This document shows positions 24,088 to 34,624 of a DNA stretch of 64,000 bases, one piece after another. This DNA is from Anaerobacterium chartisolvens. GTDB lineage: Bacteria > Bacillota > Clostridia > Acetivibrionales > DSM-27016. The position numbers and the translations under genes are program-made. The stretch lies in assembly GCF_003337415.1 (NCBI RefSeq), contig NZ_QPJT01000020.1, forward strand, positions 1 to 64,000. Direction: 5' to 3'. The notes beneath the pieces are model-generated. The model did not search any database, was not told the DNA's origin, and worked only from the letters and a program-made list of their open reading frames with translations. Numbering within the stretch: the stretch's first letter is position 1; the number at the start of each line of letters is the position of its first letter.

Positions 24088-26769
24088 CTAGCTCCTTGCT
24101 CCAAGCACAACCCTTGCCTCTTCTATTTCCTTTACTGCCTGCCTGATTCCCGCCTCTATTCTTTCACAGGTCTGGATTACACTTATGCCCTTTTCCTCAA
24201 GTGCTTTAGCAGGGCGGTAACCTATGCGAAGAACCAGCACCGCGTTGCAATCCTCAATAGCCTTTATGGTTTTTTCAATTTTTGATTCCTCACTGTCACA
24301 TTCACTTTCGCTGCAATACTTATCAACATTTCTCTTTTCCAACAGCTTTATTTTAGAATCCCTGCTCTCATATATATAAAATTCCTCAGCGTGTCCAAAA
24401 TGCTGGTCAATCATAATACCGCTTTTGCTGGCAACGGCAAACAGATACACCGTCTCCTTACGGCCGGCCTCGGCAGGAGCAGGGGCACAGCCCTTGCAGC
24501 TGTTCCTCTCAAACTCCCCGTGGACATCCTCTCCCAGAATTCCTATGGCATCGGCACGGCATTGCTTGCAGTGATACATTTGCTTTAAATCTACCTCGCA
24601 TTTTTTCCTCATCTCAGTAAGATCCCTGTTGTTTGTAAGCTCCATATTCTCAAAAACACTTCCGCTGGCAGGAATAAGTGGCATTATATTGGTCATAAAG
24701 GCACCGCATTCCTTAACCTTTTTTACAACCTCGGGAATATGGCTGTCATTAACTCCCTTTATCATGACAATATTGACCTTGCAGACAATACCCCTTGAGG
24801 ACAGCATTCTTAGCCCTATAAGCTGGTTGTCAAGCAGAAGCTTTGCCGCCTGCTCGCCATACAGCTTCATTCCCATGAAATTTATCTCACGGTAGATTTT
24901 TGCTCCTATTGTCGGGTCTATTGTATTAATTGTAATTGTGACATGAGATACCCCTAAGGCTATCAATTCCTCGGCATAGTATGGAAGCATCAGCCCGTTT
25001 GTAGAAAGGCAGAAGGTTATGTCGGGGTCAAGCTTCTTTATAAGCTCTATGGATTTTTTTGTGTTTGAGAAATTGGCCAGAGCGTCTCCGGGACCTGCAA
25101 TTCCAATTACCTTTAGATTCTTGAGCTTGCTCTTTACCATCACAAATTTTTCAGCCGCCTGCTCCGGTGTGAGAACCTCGCTTGTAACTCCCGGCCTGCT
25201 TTCATTCACACAGTCAAACTTCCTGTTGCAATAGTTGCAGGATATATTGCACGCAGGAGCAACCGGGATATGCATCCTCGCGTTTGAACATGCTGCTCCG
25301 CTGCTGTAGCAGGGGTGGCTTTGGGTTTTTTTGTCTATATCGGCAGTTCTGCTGTCATTAGCCGGCTGAACCTGATTTTCTGGCTGGTAATACTTGCTGT
25401 ACATTCTCTTTCTATATCCTTCATATTTATTTTCCAGAAGAGTATTTGTTATATCGTCTATAAGCCTCATAGATCCGTTATACCCTGTATATACCTGTCT
25501 TTGCCCCCCCATTCTGTCGTGGATAGGGAAGCCGATTCTTACAAGCGGAATTCCTTCCTTCTCGGTAATTATTTTACCATCGGAGTTTCCTATAAGGATG
25601 TTAGCCTCAAGCTTTACAGAATAGTCCTGAATGGTTTCAAAGTCGGTATCATCAATTATCAAAGGAAAGTCCCCATTCTTGCCTTCTTCGTCGGGGCTCA
25701 TTCCGTTTTTGGAAAAATACTCCTTAAAAAGCTGCTTTATTTCTCCATTCTGTGAGCCTGTAGCTATAAGCACAGGCTTTATACCGTTTTCAAAGCACAG
25801 CCTTCCTACAGCGTATACAAGCTCAGGCTCTCCGTAAATTACCGCTCTTCCCTCGCCGTTATACTTATGTGAATCAATCATTCCGTCCAGCATACGCCCG
25901 CGTTCCGATACAAGCCTTTCAGGAACCGGTCTTCCGGATAGCTGGGACAATATATTTACAAATAAATCGGTGTTCTCAATTCCCATAGGGATGGGGCATT
26001 TATACAGAGGCACATTATAGGCTGACAAAAGGTACTGCCCCGGCGAGAGTGCCTCGGGGATTGTAACTCCAAGCTCTATAGTGGCAGAGCTTCCAGCCAT
26101 CCTTCTTATATCCTCCAGCCTGGTGCCGCCCTTGGGAATACGGCTGTATTCCTTTGAGTATGGAGAATCCAGAGTATCGGATATATCGGGTAAAATAATA
26201 TAATCTATAGAGAAGCTGTCTAAAATATCCTTTATATTTCTTACATCCCCCGGGCTTACATTTCCCACTATAACATTAATTTTACCGTTAGGCCTGCTGT
26301 CCTTTGCAATGCTTTTCACAATGCTCAGCAGCGCTGAAAAATACCCCTCAAACCCCGTGCCTCCATATCCCGCCGTGGACATCGGAATTATCCTGTCCTT
26401 TTCAAGTCCTTCACTTTCGGCAAACTCTGAAGTAATTCTTTTAATGTCCTCTCCGATAGTCTCAGCGAGACATGTGGTAGCAACTCCTATCACATCGGGA
26501 TTGTAAAGCTCTATCAGGTTTTTGAGGCCCTTCTTGAGGTTTTTTTCTCCTCCGTATACCGTGCCCTCCTCATTAAGAGAAGAGGAAGCTATATCAATGG
26601 GCTCATTATAGTGTCCCGCCATATGCCTTCTGATGTAAGTGCTGCACCCTTGAGAGCCATGAAGCATTACCATACTGTTTTCTATCCCTTTAAATGCCAT
26701 TACCGCTCCCATGGGCATACATACCTTACATGGATTTATATTGAGGTTTGTAAAATTCCTGTTTTTCAT
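24088..26769 (-). CDS. nifN-nifB: Fused FeMo-co assembly protein NifN-NifB
   Basis: The 893-residue fusion has residues about 1-435 as NifN, with NifK-like cysteines in INPCKVCMPMGAV, GSQGCSTYIRR and TTCLAETIG. Residues about 470-770 are NifB, a radical SAM domain with CNISCNYCNRKFDC, which makes the NifB-co precursor. Residues about 780-893 form a NifX/NafY-like cofactor carrier domain (FAVASKSGIMIDQHFGHAEEF). Fusing NifB to NifN places precursor synthesis beside the NifE-NifN scaffold. The fusion is typical of clostridia. The start is 72 bp after nifE. Confidence 0.94.
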   Translation of the reverse strand: MKNRNFTNLNINPCKVCMPMGAVMAFKGIENSMVMLHGSQGCSTYIRRHMAGHYNEPIDIASSSLNEEGTVYGGEKNLKKGLKNLIELYNPDVIGVATTCLAETIGEDIKRITSEFAESEGLEKDRIIPMSTAGYGGTGFEGYFSALLSIVKSIAKDSRPNGKINVIVGNVSPGDVRNIKDILDSFSIDYIILPDISDTLDSPYSKEYSRIPKGGTRLEDIRRMAGSSATIELGVTIPEALSPGQYLLSAYNVPLYKCPIPMGIENTDLFVNILSQLSGRPVPERLVSERGRMLDGMIDSHKYNGEGRAVIYGEPELVYAVGRLCFENGIKPVLIATGSQNGEIKQLFKEYFSKNGMSPDEEGKNGDFPLIIDDTDFETIQDYSVKLEANILIGNSDGKIITEKEGIPLVRIGFPIHDRMGGQRQVYTGYNGSMRLIDDITNTLLENKYEGYRKRMYSKYYQPENQVQPANDSRTADIDKKTQSHPCYSSGAACSNARMHIPVAPACNISCNYCNRKFDCVNESRPGVTSEVLTPEQAAEKFVMVKSKLKNLKVIGIAGPGDALANFSNTKKSIELIKKLDPDITFCLSTNGLMLPYYAEELIALGVSHVTITINTIDPTIGAKIYREINFMGMKLYGEQAAKLLLDNQLIGLRMLSSRGIVCKVNIVMIKGVNDSHIPEVVKKVKECGAFMTNIMPLIPASGSVFENMELTNNRDLTEMRKKCEVDLKQMYHCKQCRADAIGILGEDVHGEFERNSCKGCAPAPAEAGRKETVYLFAVASKSGIMIDQHFGHAEEFYIYESRDSKIKLLEKRNVDKYCSESECDSEESKIEKTIKAIEDCNAVLVLRIGYRPAKALEEKGISVIQTCERIEAGIRQAVKEIEEARVVLGARS

Positions 26770-26841
26770 GAATTCCTCCTCCTTTCCTCTTCCTTCCCTT
26801 TGCGTCCTGCCGCTTCCGCCGCAGTATTCATTCTCTTTAAT

Positions 26842-28209
26842 CTATACGTAACGCCACACCGGGCTGTTAATAGTCATATCTATTTCTTTTGCAAAATTAA
26901 CCGCGCCTTCGTATCCGCACAGAGGGTGCTTTCTCTCATGATTGTGATCGCAGAAGGCCACACCCAGCTTATATGCCAAAGGCCGTTCCTTTACTCCTCC
27001 AACCAGTATATCCGCGCCTTTTTCCTTTATAAATTTTTCAAGCTCGGCAGGATTTGTATCATCAAGGATTACAGTGCCTTCCTCAGCTATTTCTCTTATA
27101 ATGTCATACTCATCCTTCCTGCCCGTTTGAGTACCTACCATGACAGTCCTTATTCCTAAATCCGCAAACTGCTTGATTAAGGATATGGCCTTAAAGCCTC
27201 CTCCGACATATATGGCAGCCTTTTTGCCCTCCAGTCTGCTGCTGTACTTCCTGAGCTCCGCCTGCACCTTTAGTTCTTCTATAAAAATCAACTTTTCTGT
27301 TCTTTCTATGATATCGGGGTCTTTAGTATACTCCGCAATGCTCATAAGCGAATGCCTGATATCCTCAAGTCCGAAAAAGCTCACCTTTATATAAGGTATT
27401 CCGTACTTTTCCTCCATCTCCTTTGCAAGGCTCGTCATAGACCCCGCACACTGCACTATATTCAATGAGGCTTCGGGAGCCTTCATTATTTCCTCACATC
27501 TTGAGTCTCCCGTAAACCTGGCATTGATTTCTATTCCCATTTGCTTTAAATAGCCCGTCGTTATCCAAATCTCTCCTGCCAGATTAAAATCCCCAAGAAA
27601 ATTTATGTTAAAGTTTTTATTGTCTTCTTTTTCATTTTTAATTTGCTTTGGCCCGTCCATAAGCTTCATTAAGGCTTTTCCGGCAGCCTTATAGCCCATG
27701 GATTTGTTTCCGGCAAATCCGCTTGATTTTACAGGTATAACTCTTATGCCGTGCCTTGCCTCAGCGTTTTTGCACACAGCCTCTATATCATCACCTATTA
27801 CGCCCACTATACAGGTGGCATATATAAATATAACCTTGGGGGAATATTGTGCGCATATTTCATCTATTGCCTTCTCCAGCTTCTTTTCTCCCCCAAAAAT
27901 TATGTCATCTTCTCTTAAATCAGTGGAAAAGCTGTTCCTGAAGGTCTCAGGACCGCTGGTAAGGCTTCCCCTTATATCCCATGTATAGCTCGCACAGCCT
28001 ATGGGACCATGGACTATATGAAAAGCATCCGTGATAGGGTTTAAGACAACCCTCGCTCCACAATATACACAGGCTCTCTGGCTGACCGAGCCTGCCAGAC
28101 TGTCCTTTTCACATTTTAATTCACAGCCGCTTTGTTTGGAATTGCAAAAAATAGATGTTCTTCTTTCCTCCAATATACCATCATTAGCTCTGTCAACCAC
28201 AATAATCAC
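26842..28209 (-). CDS. nifE: FeMo-co scaffold protein NifE
   Basis: The NifE scaffold works with NifN to mature FeMo-co. Up to 455 residues, with NifD-like cysteines in QRACVYCGARVVLNP, HGPIGCASYTW and YATCIVGVIGDD. The frame opens at a GTG (28209), with another GTG three codons on; the ribosome binding site is weak, so the start may shift slightly. It follows nifK after an unusually long and structured 199-bp spacer. Confidence 0.93.
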   Translation of the reverse strand: MIIVVDRANDGILEERRTSIFCNSKQSGCELKCEKDSLAGSVSQRACVYCGARVVLNPITDAFHIVHGPIGCASYTWDIRGSLTSGPETFRNSFSTDLREDDIIFGGEKKLEKAIDEICAQYSPKVIFIYATCIVGVIGDDIEAVCKNAEARHGIRVIPVKSSGFAGNKSMGYKAAGKALMKLMDGPKQIKNEKEDNKNFNINFLGDFNLAGEIWITTGYLKQMGIEINARFTGDSRCEEIMKAPEASLNIVQCAGSMTSLAKEMEEKYGIPYIKVSFFGLEDIRHSLMSIAEYTKDPDIIERTEKLIFIEELKVQAELRKYSSRLEGKKAAIYVGGGFKAISLIKQFADLGIRTVMVGTQTGRKDEYDIIREIAEEGTVILDDTNPAELEKFIKEKGADILVGGVKERPLAYKLGVAFCDHNHERKHPLCGYEGAVNFAKEIDMTINSPVWRYV

Positions 28210-28248
28210 CCGCCTTCAATCATATCCTCTCTGTTTCCAAAAGGTTAT

Positions 28249-28400
28249 CGCTTTTAAAAGAGCTCTCGCTTTTAAAAGCGCTCTCCCTTTTAAAAGCGCC
28301 CTCACTTTAAGATAAAATTACATATATGCAATACGGACTATAATAAAGGAGTTAAATGTGAACTTTATCTGCACATAACGTATTTTTCTAAAGTGAGGGC
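28249..28400. repeat. Structured nifK-nifE intergenic region with 18-bp tandem repeats
   Basis: Three 18-bp units (CGCTTTTAAAAGNGCTCT type) run in tandem at 28249-28302, each containing a palindromic CTTTTAAAAG core. A 12-bp inverted repeat (GCCCTCACTTTA at 28298-28309, TAAAGTGAGGGC at 28389-28400) encloses the rest of the spacer. On the nif transcript this gives a long hairpin followed by small ones before nifE. It may set the ratio of structural to assembly gene products. Confidence 0.6.
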
Positions 28401-28408
28401 AAAACATA

Positions 28409-29770
28409 TTACATTATCAATTCCAAATCCTCATCCGCACAATCTCTCTCCTGACGGTCGAGAAGCGCGTTACTTATAAGCTCAATAATTCTGAGTGCGC
28501 CCTTATAGCCCGTAATAGGCATATATGAGTGGACGCTTCTGTCCAGTATGGGGAAGCCGATTCTTACAAACGGCACATCCTCAGCCCTTGCAATGTATTT
28601 TCCATGCGTTCCTCCCATAAGAAGATCCACAGGCTCTTCCTTCATCCACTGCTGAAGGGTAAACAGGTCCCCCAATGCCTTAACCTTTCCGTCTATACCC
28701 GCTTCCTCCATCATAGCCTTTATTTCCTTTTCAAAGGAATCTCCGGGCGTGCCTGTAACAACATACTTAGGAATCATACCCATGCTTATTGTAAACTCAG
28801 TAAGAGCCAGCAGCAGGTCGGGATCCCCGAACAGTGCAACCTTCTTGCCATGGTAGTGGTAGTGGCAGTCAACCATTATATCAACCACCTGACCGCGCTC
28901 TTCCTCAATCTCAGCAGGGATTTCTTTTCCAGTCAACTTTGCAACCGCCATAAGGAAATCATCTGTTGCTTTTACTCCTATTGGTGTCTTCAGTATCTTT
29001 GCCGGAACCTTACATTTTTTCTCAAGGTCATACGCACCCTCTGCCGAAGCAAAGCTTCCAAGCGCAAGTGTCGCTTCGGAATTACCCAAATCCTTGATGT
29101 CGTCTACCTTAGTGCCCCCGGCCGGATACATTTCAAACTTTCCTGTCATAGGTGCATCAATAACGCCGCTTGTATCGGGGAACATCGTAAACGGCACTCC
29201 CATCGCCTTAAGCAGTCTTTTAATTTCTCTCATATCAGCAGGGTTAACAAAGCCCGGTATGACATTTAATTTTCCGTTAGGAGTTTTTGTATTTGCCGCA
29301 AGGTATTTTATAAAGCCCTTAACCATATTTGAAAAGCCTGTTATATGAGAGCCCTGATAGCTTGGTGTATTGGCATGAATTACAATCTTTCCATCCGGGA
29401 TCTGCGTACCTGATATAAGGCTGTTCATGTCGTCACCTATCGTCTCGGACAGACAGGTGGTGTGTACTGCAAGAATATCCGGGTTATATATGGAAAAAAC
29501 ATTCTTTATTGAAGTCTTAAGATTGGAACCTCCTCCGAAAACAGCAGAACCCTCTGTAAAAGAGCTTGTTGAAGCCATTATGGGATCTCTGAAATTCCTT
29601 GTAAGAAACATCCTGTGGAAAGAGCAGCACCCTTGTGAGCCATGGCTGTGCGGAAGACATTTATTCACTCCCAGCGCTGCATACATAGCCCCTACAGGCT
29701 GGCAGGTCTTAGCAGGATTTATGGAGAGAGCCTCCCTTTTTGAATATTCCTTTGGTGTATAATCTAACAT
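28409..29770 (-). CDS. nifK: Nitrogenase MoFe protein beta subunit
   Basis: The beta subunit carries half of each P-cluster. The 453-residue protein has P-cluster cysteines in KTCQPVGAMYAALG and GSQGCCSFHRM and in TTCLSETIGDD. It is short at the N-terminus, as in clostridial NifK, lacking the extra segment of the Azotobacter type. It starts 16 bp after nifD. Confidence 0.97.
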   Translation of the reverse strand: MLDYTPKEYSKREALSINPAKTCQPVGAMYAALGVNKCLPHSHGSQGCCSFHRMFLTRNFRDPIMASTSSFTEGSAVFGGGSNLKTSIKNVFSIYNPDILAVHTTCLSETIGDDMNSLISGTQIPDGKIVIHANTPSYQGSHITGFSNMVKGFIKYLAANTKTPNGKLNVIPGFVNPADMREIKRLLKAMGVPFTMFPDTSGVIDAPMTGKFEMYPAGGTKVDDIKDLGNSEATLALGSFASAEGAYDLEKKCKVPAKILKTPIGVKATDDFLMAVAKLTGKEIPAEIEEERGQVVDIMVDCHYHYHGKKVALFGDPDLLLALTEFTISMGMIPKYVVTGTPGDSFEKEIKAMMEEAGIDGKVKALGDLFTLQQWMKEEPVDLLMGGTHGKYIARAEDVPFVRIGFPILDRSVHSYMPITGYKGALRIIELISNALLDRQERDCADEDLELIM

Positions 29771-29786
29771 TTTTAATTACCTCCTC

Positions 29787-31388
29787 CTATACTGCCATAG
29801 TGCCTTCCAACATAGGTTCCTTCTTCCATGGAGGCGTTATAAGCTTCCATGAAGGCGTTGTCAGTCCCATAGCTATATCTCTCGCAAAATTAACTGCACC
29901 CTTAAATCCCGCATAAGGCCCGCTGTAATCATATGAATGAAGCTGCTTGGAAAAAACACCCGCCTTATGTGAAATATACTTATCCTTTATTCCCGAGCAA
30001 AAAATATCAGGCTTTAATATTTTCAGAAACTCTTCAGTTTCGTAGTGGTTCAAATCATCTATTACAATGCTTCCGTCAGACATTCCCTTCATCATTCCGG
30101 GATAATCGTTAAGATTTATAGTATTCTTGAGCTCAATCACTCTTTCAGGTGAAAGGAATACCCTGTAATACTTGGAATCTGGCTCAACCTCTATGCTTTC
30201 TATGTTTTTGCTGTCTCCGTCCGCTTTAATAGTAGGAATAACCTCACGGCCCTCATAATCGTCTCTGTGTCCGAATTCATATCCCGCGAGTACAGTTTCC
30301 ACTCCTATATCCTTAAGAAGCATTTGATAATGATGAGCTCTGGAGCCTCCTACAAATAATGCCGCGGTTTTTCCCTGACATATATTCCTGAAGTATTCCA
30401 TTGCGTCGCTTATTTCCGAGATCTCCTCGGCAATAACCTCTTCAGTCCTGTCAATAAGATCCTTATCTCCAAAATATGCCGCTATATCCCTGAGACTCTT
30501 TGCCATAGACTGTACACCTATGAAATTAACCTTTATCCAGTCATGACCGTATTTTGTATTCATCATTTCGCCTATATAGTTTATGGATCTGTGGCACTGC
30601 ACTACATTCAAATGTGCCAGATGAGCATTGCTTAAGTCTCTTACAGTCCCATTTCCCGTCATAACCGAAACGATGTCATAACCTATCCTTTTCATTATCC
30701 TTTCAACTTCCCAGCCGTCTCCGCCTATGTTGTACTCACCCAGAATATTCAGCGAGTATTTCCCAACCGCTCTTTCTCCTGTGCCTATAACATGCTTGAT
30801 CAGCGAGTTGTTTGCGATATGGTGTCCTCCCGACTGGCTGACTCCCTTATATCCCTCACAGCTAAATGCAAGAACCTTTATCCCGAATTCCTTCTGCGCC
30901 CATGCAGCATCGGCATTTATATCGTCACCGATAAGCCCGACAGGACATGTGGAGCAAATCATTATTGTTTCAGGATGGAATATCTCTACCGCTTCCGTTA
31001 TAGCCTGCTTCAGCTTTTTATCTCCCCCGAAAACAATGTCCCCCTCCTGCAAATCAGTGGAAAGGCAATAGCTTAAATAATTTTTCTCATCACCGTCTAT
31101 CCTGCCTTTATGCCTTCTGGTACCCCAGCTGTAGTATCCACAGCCTATAGGTCCGTGGGTTATAATAAGAGCATCCCTTAACGGGCCGAGAACAACACCC
31201 TTACAGCCCGCATAGCAGCATCCCCTGTTTGTTATAATCCCCGGAACAGTTCTGGTGTTTGCCGTAATAATCTGTACATCCGCTTCGGAATCCTTAACAA
31301 TTACATGATCCTTTCTATTTTTAAACACAGCAGCAGGATACTGCTCCAGAGTTTTTGACACTTTTTGCTTTATGTCTACCGCATTCAT
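29787..31388 (-). CDS. nifD: Nitrogenase MoFe protein alpha subunit
   Basis: The alpha subunit binds FeMo-co. The 533-residue protein has P-cluster cysteines in RGCCYAGCKGVVLGP and TCPVGLIGDD, the cofactor cysteine in NVVQCHRSINYIG, the FeMo-co environment SQSGGHHIAN, and the homocitrate-side histidine in LHSYDYSGPYAGF. A ~50-residue insertion around 385-435 is the clostridial NifD hallmark. It lies 11 bp after nifI2. Confidence 0.97.
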   Translation of the reverse strand: MNAVDIKQKVSKTLEQYPAAVFKNRKDHVIVKDSEADVQIITANTRTVPGIITNRGCCYAGCKGVVLGPLRDALIITHGPIGCGYYSWGTRRHKGRIDGDEKNYLSYCLSTDLQEGDIVFGGDKKLKQAITEAVEIFHPETIMICSTCPVGLIGDDINADAAWAQKEFGIKVLAFSCEGYKGVSQSGGHHIANNSLIKHVIGTGERAVGKYSLNILGEYNIGGDGWEVERIMKRIGYDIVSVMTGNGTVRDLSNAHLAHLNVVQCHRSINYIGEMMNTKYGHDWIKVNFIGVQSMAKSLRDIAAYFGDKDLIDRTEEVIAEEISEISDAMEYFRNICQGKTAALFVGGSRAHHYQMLLKDIGVETVLAGYEFGHRDDYEGREVIPTIKADGDSKNIESIEVEPDSKYYRVFLSPERVIELKNTINLNDYPGMMKGMSDGSIVIDDLNHYETEEFLKILKPDIFCSGIKDKYISHKAGVFSKQLHSYDYSGPYAGFKGAVNFARDIAMGLTTPSWKLITPPWKKEPMLEGTMAV

Positions 31389-31399
31389 AATATAACCTC

Positions 31400-31783
31400 C
31401 TATATTGCCTCTTCTCCGTTTTCTCCTGTTCTTACCCTCACAGAATCGAATACAGGCATAACAAATATTTTTCCGTCACCGGCATGGCCTGTTTTGTTAA
31501 TGTCAATGATAGCGTCTACAACCTTCTTAACATCCGCATCCTTCACTATCATGGAGATAAGTCTTTTGGGAATAAGCCTGTGCCCTTCCGATAAGGATTC
31601 TGCTACTGCAGGAGATGAAACATCCCCTCCCGAAATAATGTCCTGAATAAGCTCGTAATTAACCTTCTTCTTTCCCCTGCCCAGCACCTTTCTACAGTTC
31701 AAAGAGAAAAAGCCTTCCTTTGCCAGACCCTCTTTTGTCTGATTAACCTTGTTCATTCTTATAACAGCCATGACTTCCTTCAT
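31400..31783 (-). CDS. nifI2: Nitrogenase-regulating PII protein NifI2
   Basis: The 127-residue PII-family protein has the extended T-loop of NifI2 (KVLGRGKKKVNYEL ... DVSSPAVAESL) and the GDGKIFV C-terminal signature. With NifI1 it binds and switches off MoFe protein when 2-oxoglutarate is low. Position between nifH and nifD is diagnostic. Confidence 0.95.
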   Translation of the reverse strand: MKEVMAVIRMNKVNQTKEGLAKEGFFSLNCRKVLGRGKKKVNYELIQDIISGGDVSSPAVAESLSEGHRLIPKRLISMIVKDADVKKVVDAIIDINKTGHAGDGKIFVMPVFDSVRVRTGENGEEAI

Positions 31784-31799
31784 ATGACCTTACCCCCTC

Positions 31800-32126
31800 T
31801 TAAAGCTGATTTGTTCCTGAACTGATTGTATATGCTTCTTCCACAGGGCTTATAAATATTTTTCCGTCACCGAATGCACCCTTTTCTCCTGTTTTTGCAT
31901 TTTTCATTATAATTTTCACAACATCGTCCTTGTCTTCATCCTTAACAACCATAATGAGCATTTCTTTGGGAATTTCATCATAAAAAACATCTCCGACTTT
32001 GACTCCACGCTGCTTGCCGCGCCCGCTTACATCCATCTTTGTAACGGCAGGGAATCCTGCATCACTTAATTCAGCCAATACTACCCCAACCTTCTCAGGC
32101 CTTATAATTGCTCTTATCATCAACAT
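31800..32126 (-). CDS. nifI1: Nitrogenase-regulating PII protein NifI1
   Basis: The protein has 108 residues from ATG 32126, chosen because GGAGG is 9 bases upstream; a GTG at 32132 is too close. PII fold with a short T-loop lacking the uridylylated tyrosine context of GlnB (GRGKQRGVKVGDVFYDE) and GDGKIFIS near the end. It partners NifI2, 16 bp downstream, in post-translational shut-off. Confidence 0.95.
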   Translation of the reverse strand: MLMIRAIIRPEKVGVVLAELSDAGFPAVTKMDVSGRGKQRGVKVGDVFYDEIPKEMLIMVVKDEDKDDVVKIIMKNAKTGEKGAFGDGKIFISPVEEAYTISSGTNQL

Positions 32127-32193
32127 ACACACAAACCTCCAAATTCATTTTTTATTAAGAATCCAGTCTGCACAGCCAACCCACCTGTGGATA

Positions 32194-33042
<849 letters not shown>

Positions 33043-33062
33043 TTAAAGTTTTAAAACAAAAG

Positions 33063-33092
33063 GACGCCAAAATCATTTGATTTTGGCGTCCA
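33063..33092 (-). terminator. Intrinsic terminator in the nifH leader
   Basis: GGACGCCAAAATCA and TGATTTTGGCGTCC pair over 14 bp; on the minus strand TTTTGTTTT follows. It lies downstream of the inferred nifH promoter, so it could attenuate the nif operon. It also ends amtB transcripts. Confidence 0.75.
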
Positions 33093-33152
33093 GGCCTTTT
33101 TGATATTTTATTCATTCAAGGAACTTCATATCAATTATTGAATTATGAGTCA

Positions 33153-33181
33153 ATGATACTACTTCTCTTGCATTTTGTCAA
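33153..33181 (-). promoter_or_regulatory. Promoter of the nif operon
   Basis: On the minus strand TTGACA (33181-33176), 17 bases, TATCAT (33158-33153). The start near 33146 gives a ~130-base leader containing the terminator at 33063-33092. This is a sigma-A type site; I see no -24/-12 sigma-54 promoter. Confidence 0.65.
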
Positions 33182-33266
33182 TAATTTTATCAAAATAATT
33201 TAATTTCAAACTAATTTATGAAAGCGCAGTGCTATACTCCTGCATCTCAAATTATAATATAGTTCA

Positions 33267-34589
33267 CTATAATATAGTGTCGGCGCTCTTCATATGGAAG
33301 TCGGCATATGCCTCCGAGCCGTGTTCGCTTACGTCAAGTCCGCCTTCCTCATGCTCCTTGCTGACTCTTAAGCCTACGGTAGCCTTAATAGCATTAAACA
33401 GTATGAATGTAGTTACAAGCACCCAGGCCGCTACCGTGATAACACCCAGAGCCTGAACTCCCAGAAGCCCAAAGCCCCCTCCGTAAAACAGCCCGCCTTC
33501 AGTGGCAAACAAACCGACAAGTATGGTTCCTGCCGCACCGCTAAAGCCATGAACACCGATTGCTCCAACAGGGTCGTCAATTTTAAGAACCTTTTCGATA
33601 AACTCTATTCCGAATACAACCACAAATCCTGCAACCACACCTATAACTATCGATCCGGGAAGACTCACCGACGCGCAGCCCGCGGTTATGGCAACAAGTC
33701 CTGCCAGCGCGCCGTTCAAAGTCATACTGACATCAGGCTTCTTATAGCGCAGCCACGTTATTATCATGACGGTAACAGCTCCGGCTGCAGCCGACAAATT
33801 CGTAGTCATCGCTATTGTTCCTATGCTTGCGTCAATACCCGACAATGTACTTCCGGGGTTAAAACCGAACCATCCGAACCAGAGGATGAATACACCCAGT
33901 GCCGCAAGCGTAATGCTGTGGCCCGGTATGGCATTGGGCTTTCCGTTCTTGTTGAATTTCCCGACTCTGGGCCCGAGAGTGGCAGCTCCTACCAGCGCGG
34001 CCCAGCCTCCGACCGAATGTACAACGGTAGAACCGGCGAAATCAATCATTCCTAAGTTTGATAGCCAGCCCCCGCCCCATATCCAGTGTCCTACAACAGG
34101 ATATATTATTAAGGTTATAGCGGCACTATATATAATATAGGAAGAAAACTTTGTTCTTTCAGCCATAGCTCCGGATACTATTGTTGCGGCAGTAGCAGCA
34201 AACACCGTCTGGAATATCATAAACGCCTCAAGAGGCACCCCTCTGTCCACGGTATCTGTTCCGAAAAAGCCTGAAAGCCCTATAAATCCTCCCTGATCAG
34301 CTCCGAACATGAATGCGTATCCAATTGCATAAAACGCCAGTGAGCCTATTGAAAAATCCATTAAATTCTTCATTATTATGTTGCTGGCATTCTTTGCTCT
34401 CGTCAATCCCGTTTCCACCATAGCAAAACCCGCCTGCATAAAGAACACTAAAAACGCCGCCAGCAGTACCCACACCGTGTTAATCGCCAGGGCTGTAGCG
34501 TCATTTATCTCCTCCCCCGCCCCAAAAGCGACGGTAGGAATTAACAACAGCGCAAAAACTATAATAAAACCTATTATCCTCTTTTTCAT
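33267..34589 (-). CDS. amtB: Ammonium transporter
   Basis: The 440-residue Amt/MEP/Rh channel has an N-terminal signal sequence (IIGFIIVFALLLIPTVAFG), about 11 membrane helices, and family motifs GFAMVETGLTRAKN, DFAGSTVVHSVGGWAALVGA and GVHGFSGAAGTILVGL with the pore histidines. It conducts ammonium into the cell and is normally gated by GlnK, encoded 35 bp upstream. Confidence 0.96.
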   Translation of the reverse strand: MKKRIIGFIIVFALLLIPTVAFGAGEEINDATALAINTVWVLLAAFLVFFMQAGFAMVETGLTRAKNASNIIMKNLMDFSIGSLAFYAIGYAFMFGADQGGFIGLSGFFGTDTVDRGVPLEAFMIFQTVFAATAATIVSGAMAERTKFSSYIIYSAAITLIIYPVVGHWIWGGGWLSNLGMIDFAGSTVVHSVGGWAALVGAATLGPRVGKFNKNGKPNAIPGHSITLAALGVFILWFGWFGFNPGSTLSGIDASIGTIAMTTNLSAAAGAVTVMIITWLRYKKPDVSMTLNGALAGLVAITAGCASVSLPGSIVIGVVAGFVVVFGIEFIEKVLKIDDPVGAIGVHGFSGAAGTILVGLFATEGGLFYGGGFGLLGVQALGVITVAAWVLVTTFILFNAIKATVGLRVSKEHEEGGLDVSEHGSEAYADFHMKSADTIL

Positions 34590-34624
34590 AAAAATACAAC
34601 TCCCCTTTATATTTTGTAAAGCTT

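Noticed and set aside
28031-28315. Open reading frame with repeated FKSAL-type residues
   Set aside because: It runs antisense through nifE and the repeats come from the tandem DNA palindromes; no ribosome binding site.
33108-33160. Canonical ANTAR dual hairpin in the nifH leader
   Set aside because: No pair of A1/G4 hexaloops with proper stems could be found; only the terminator and a shared short segment are supported.
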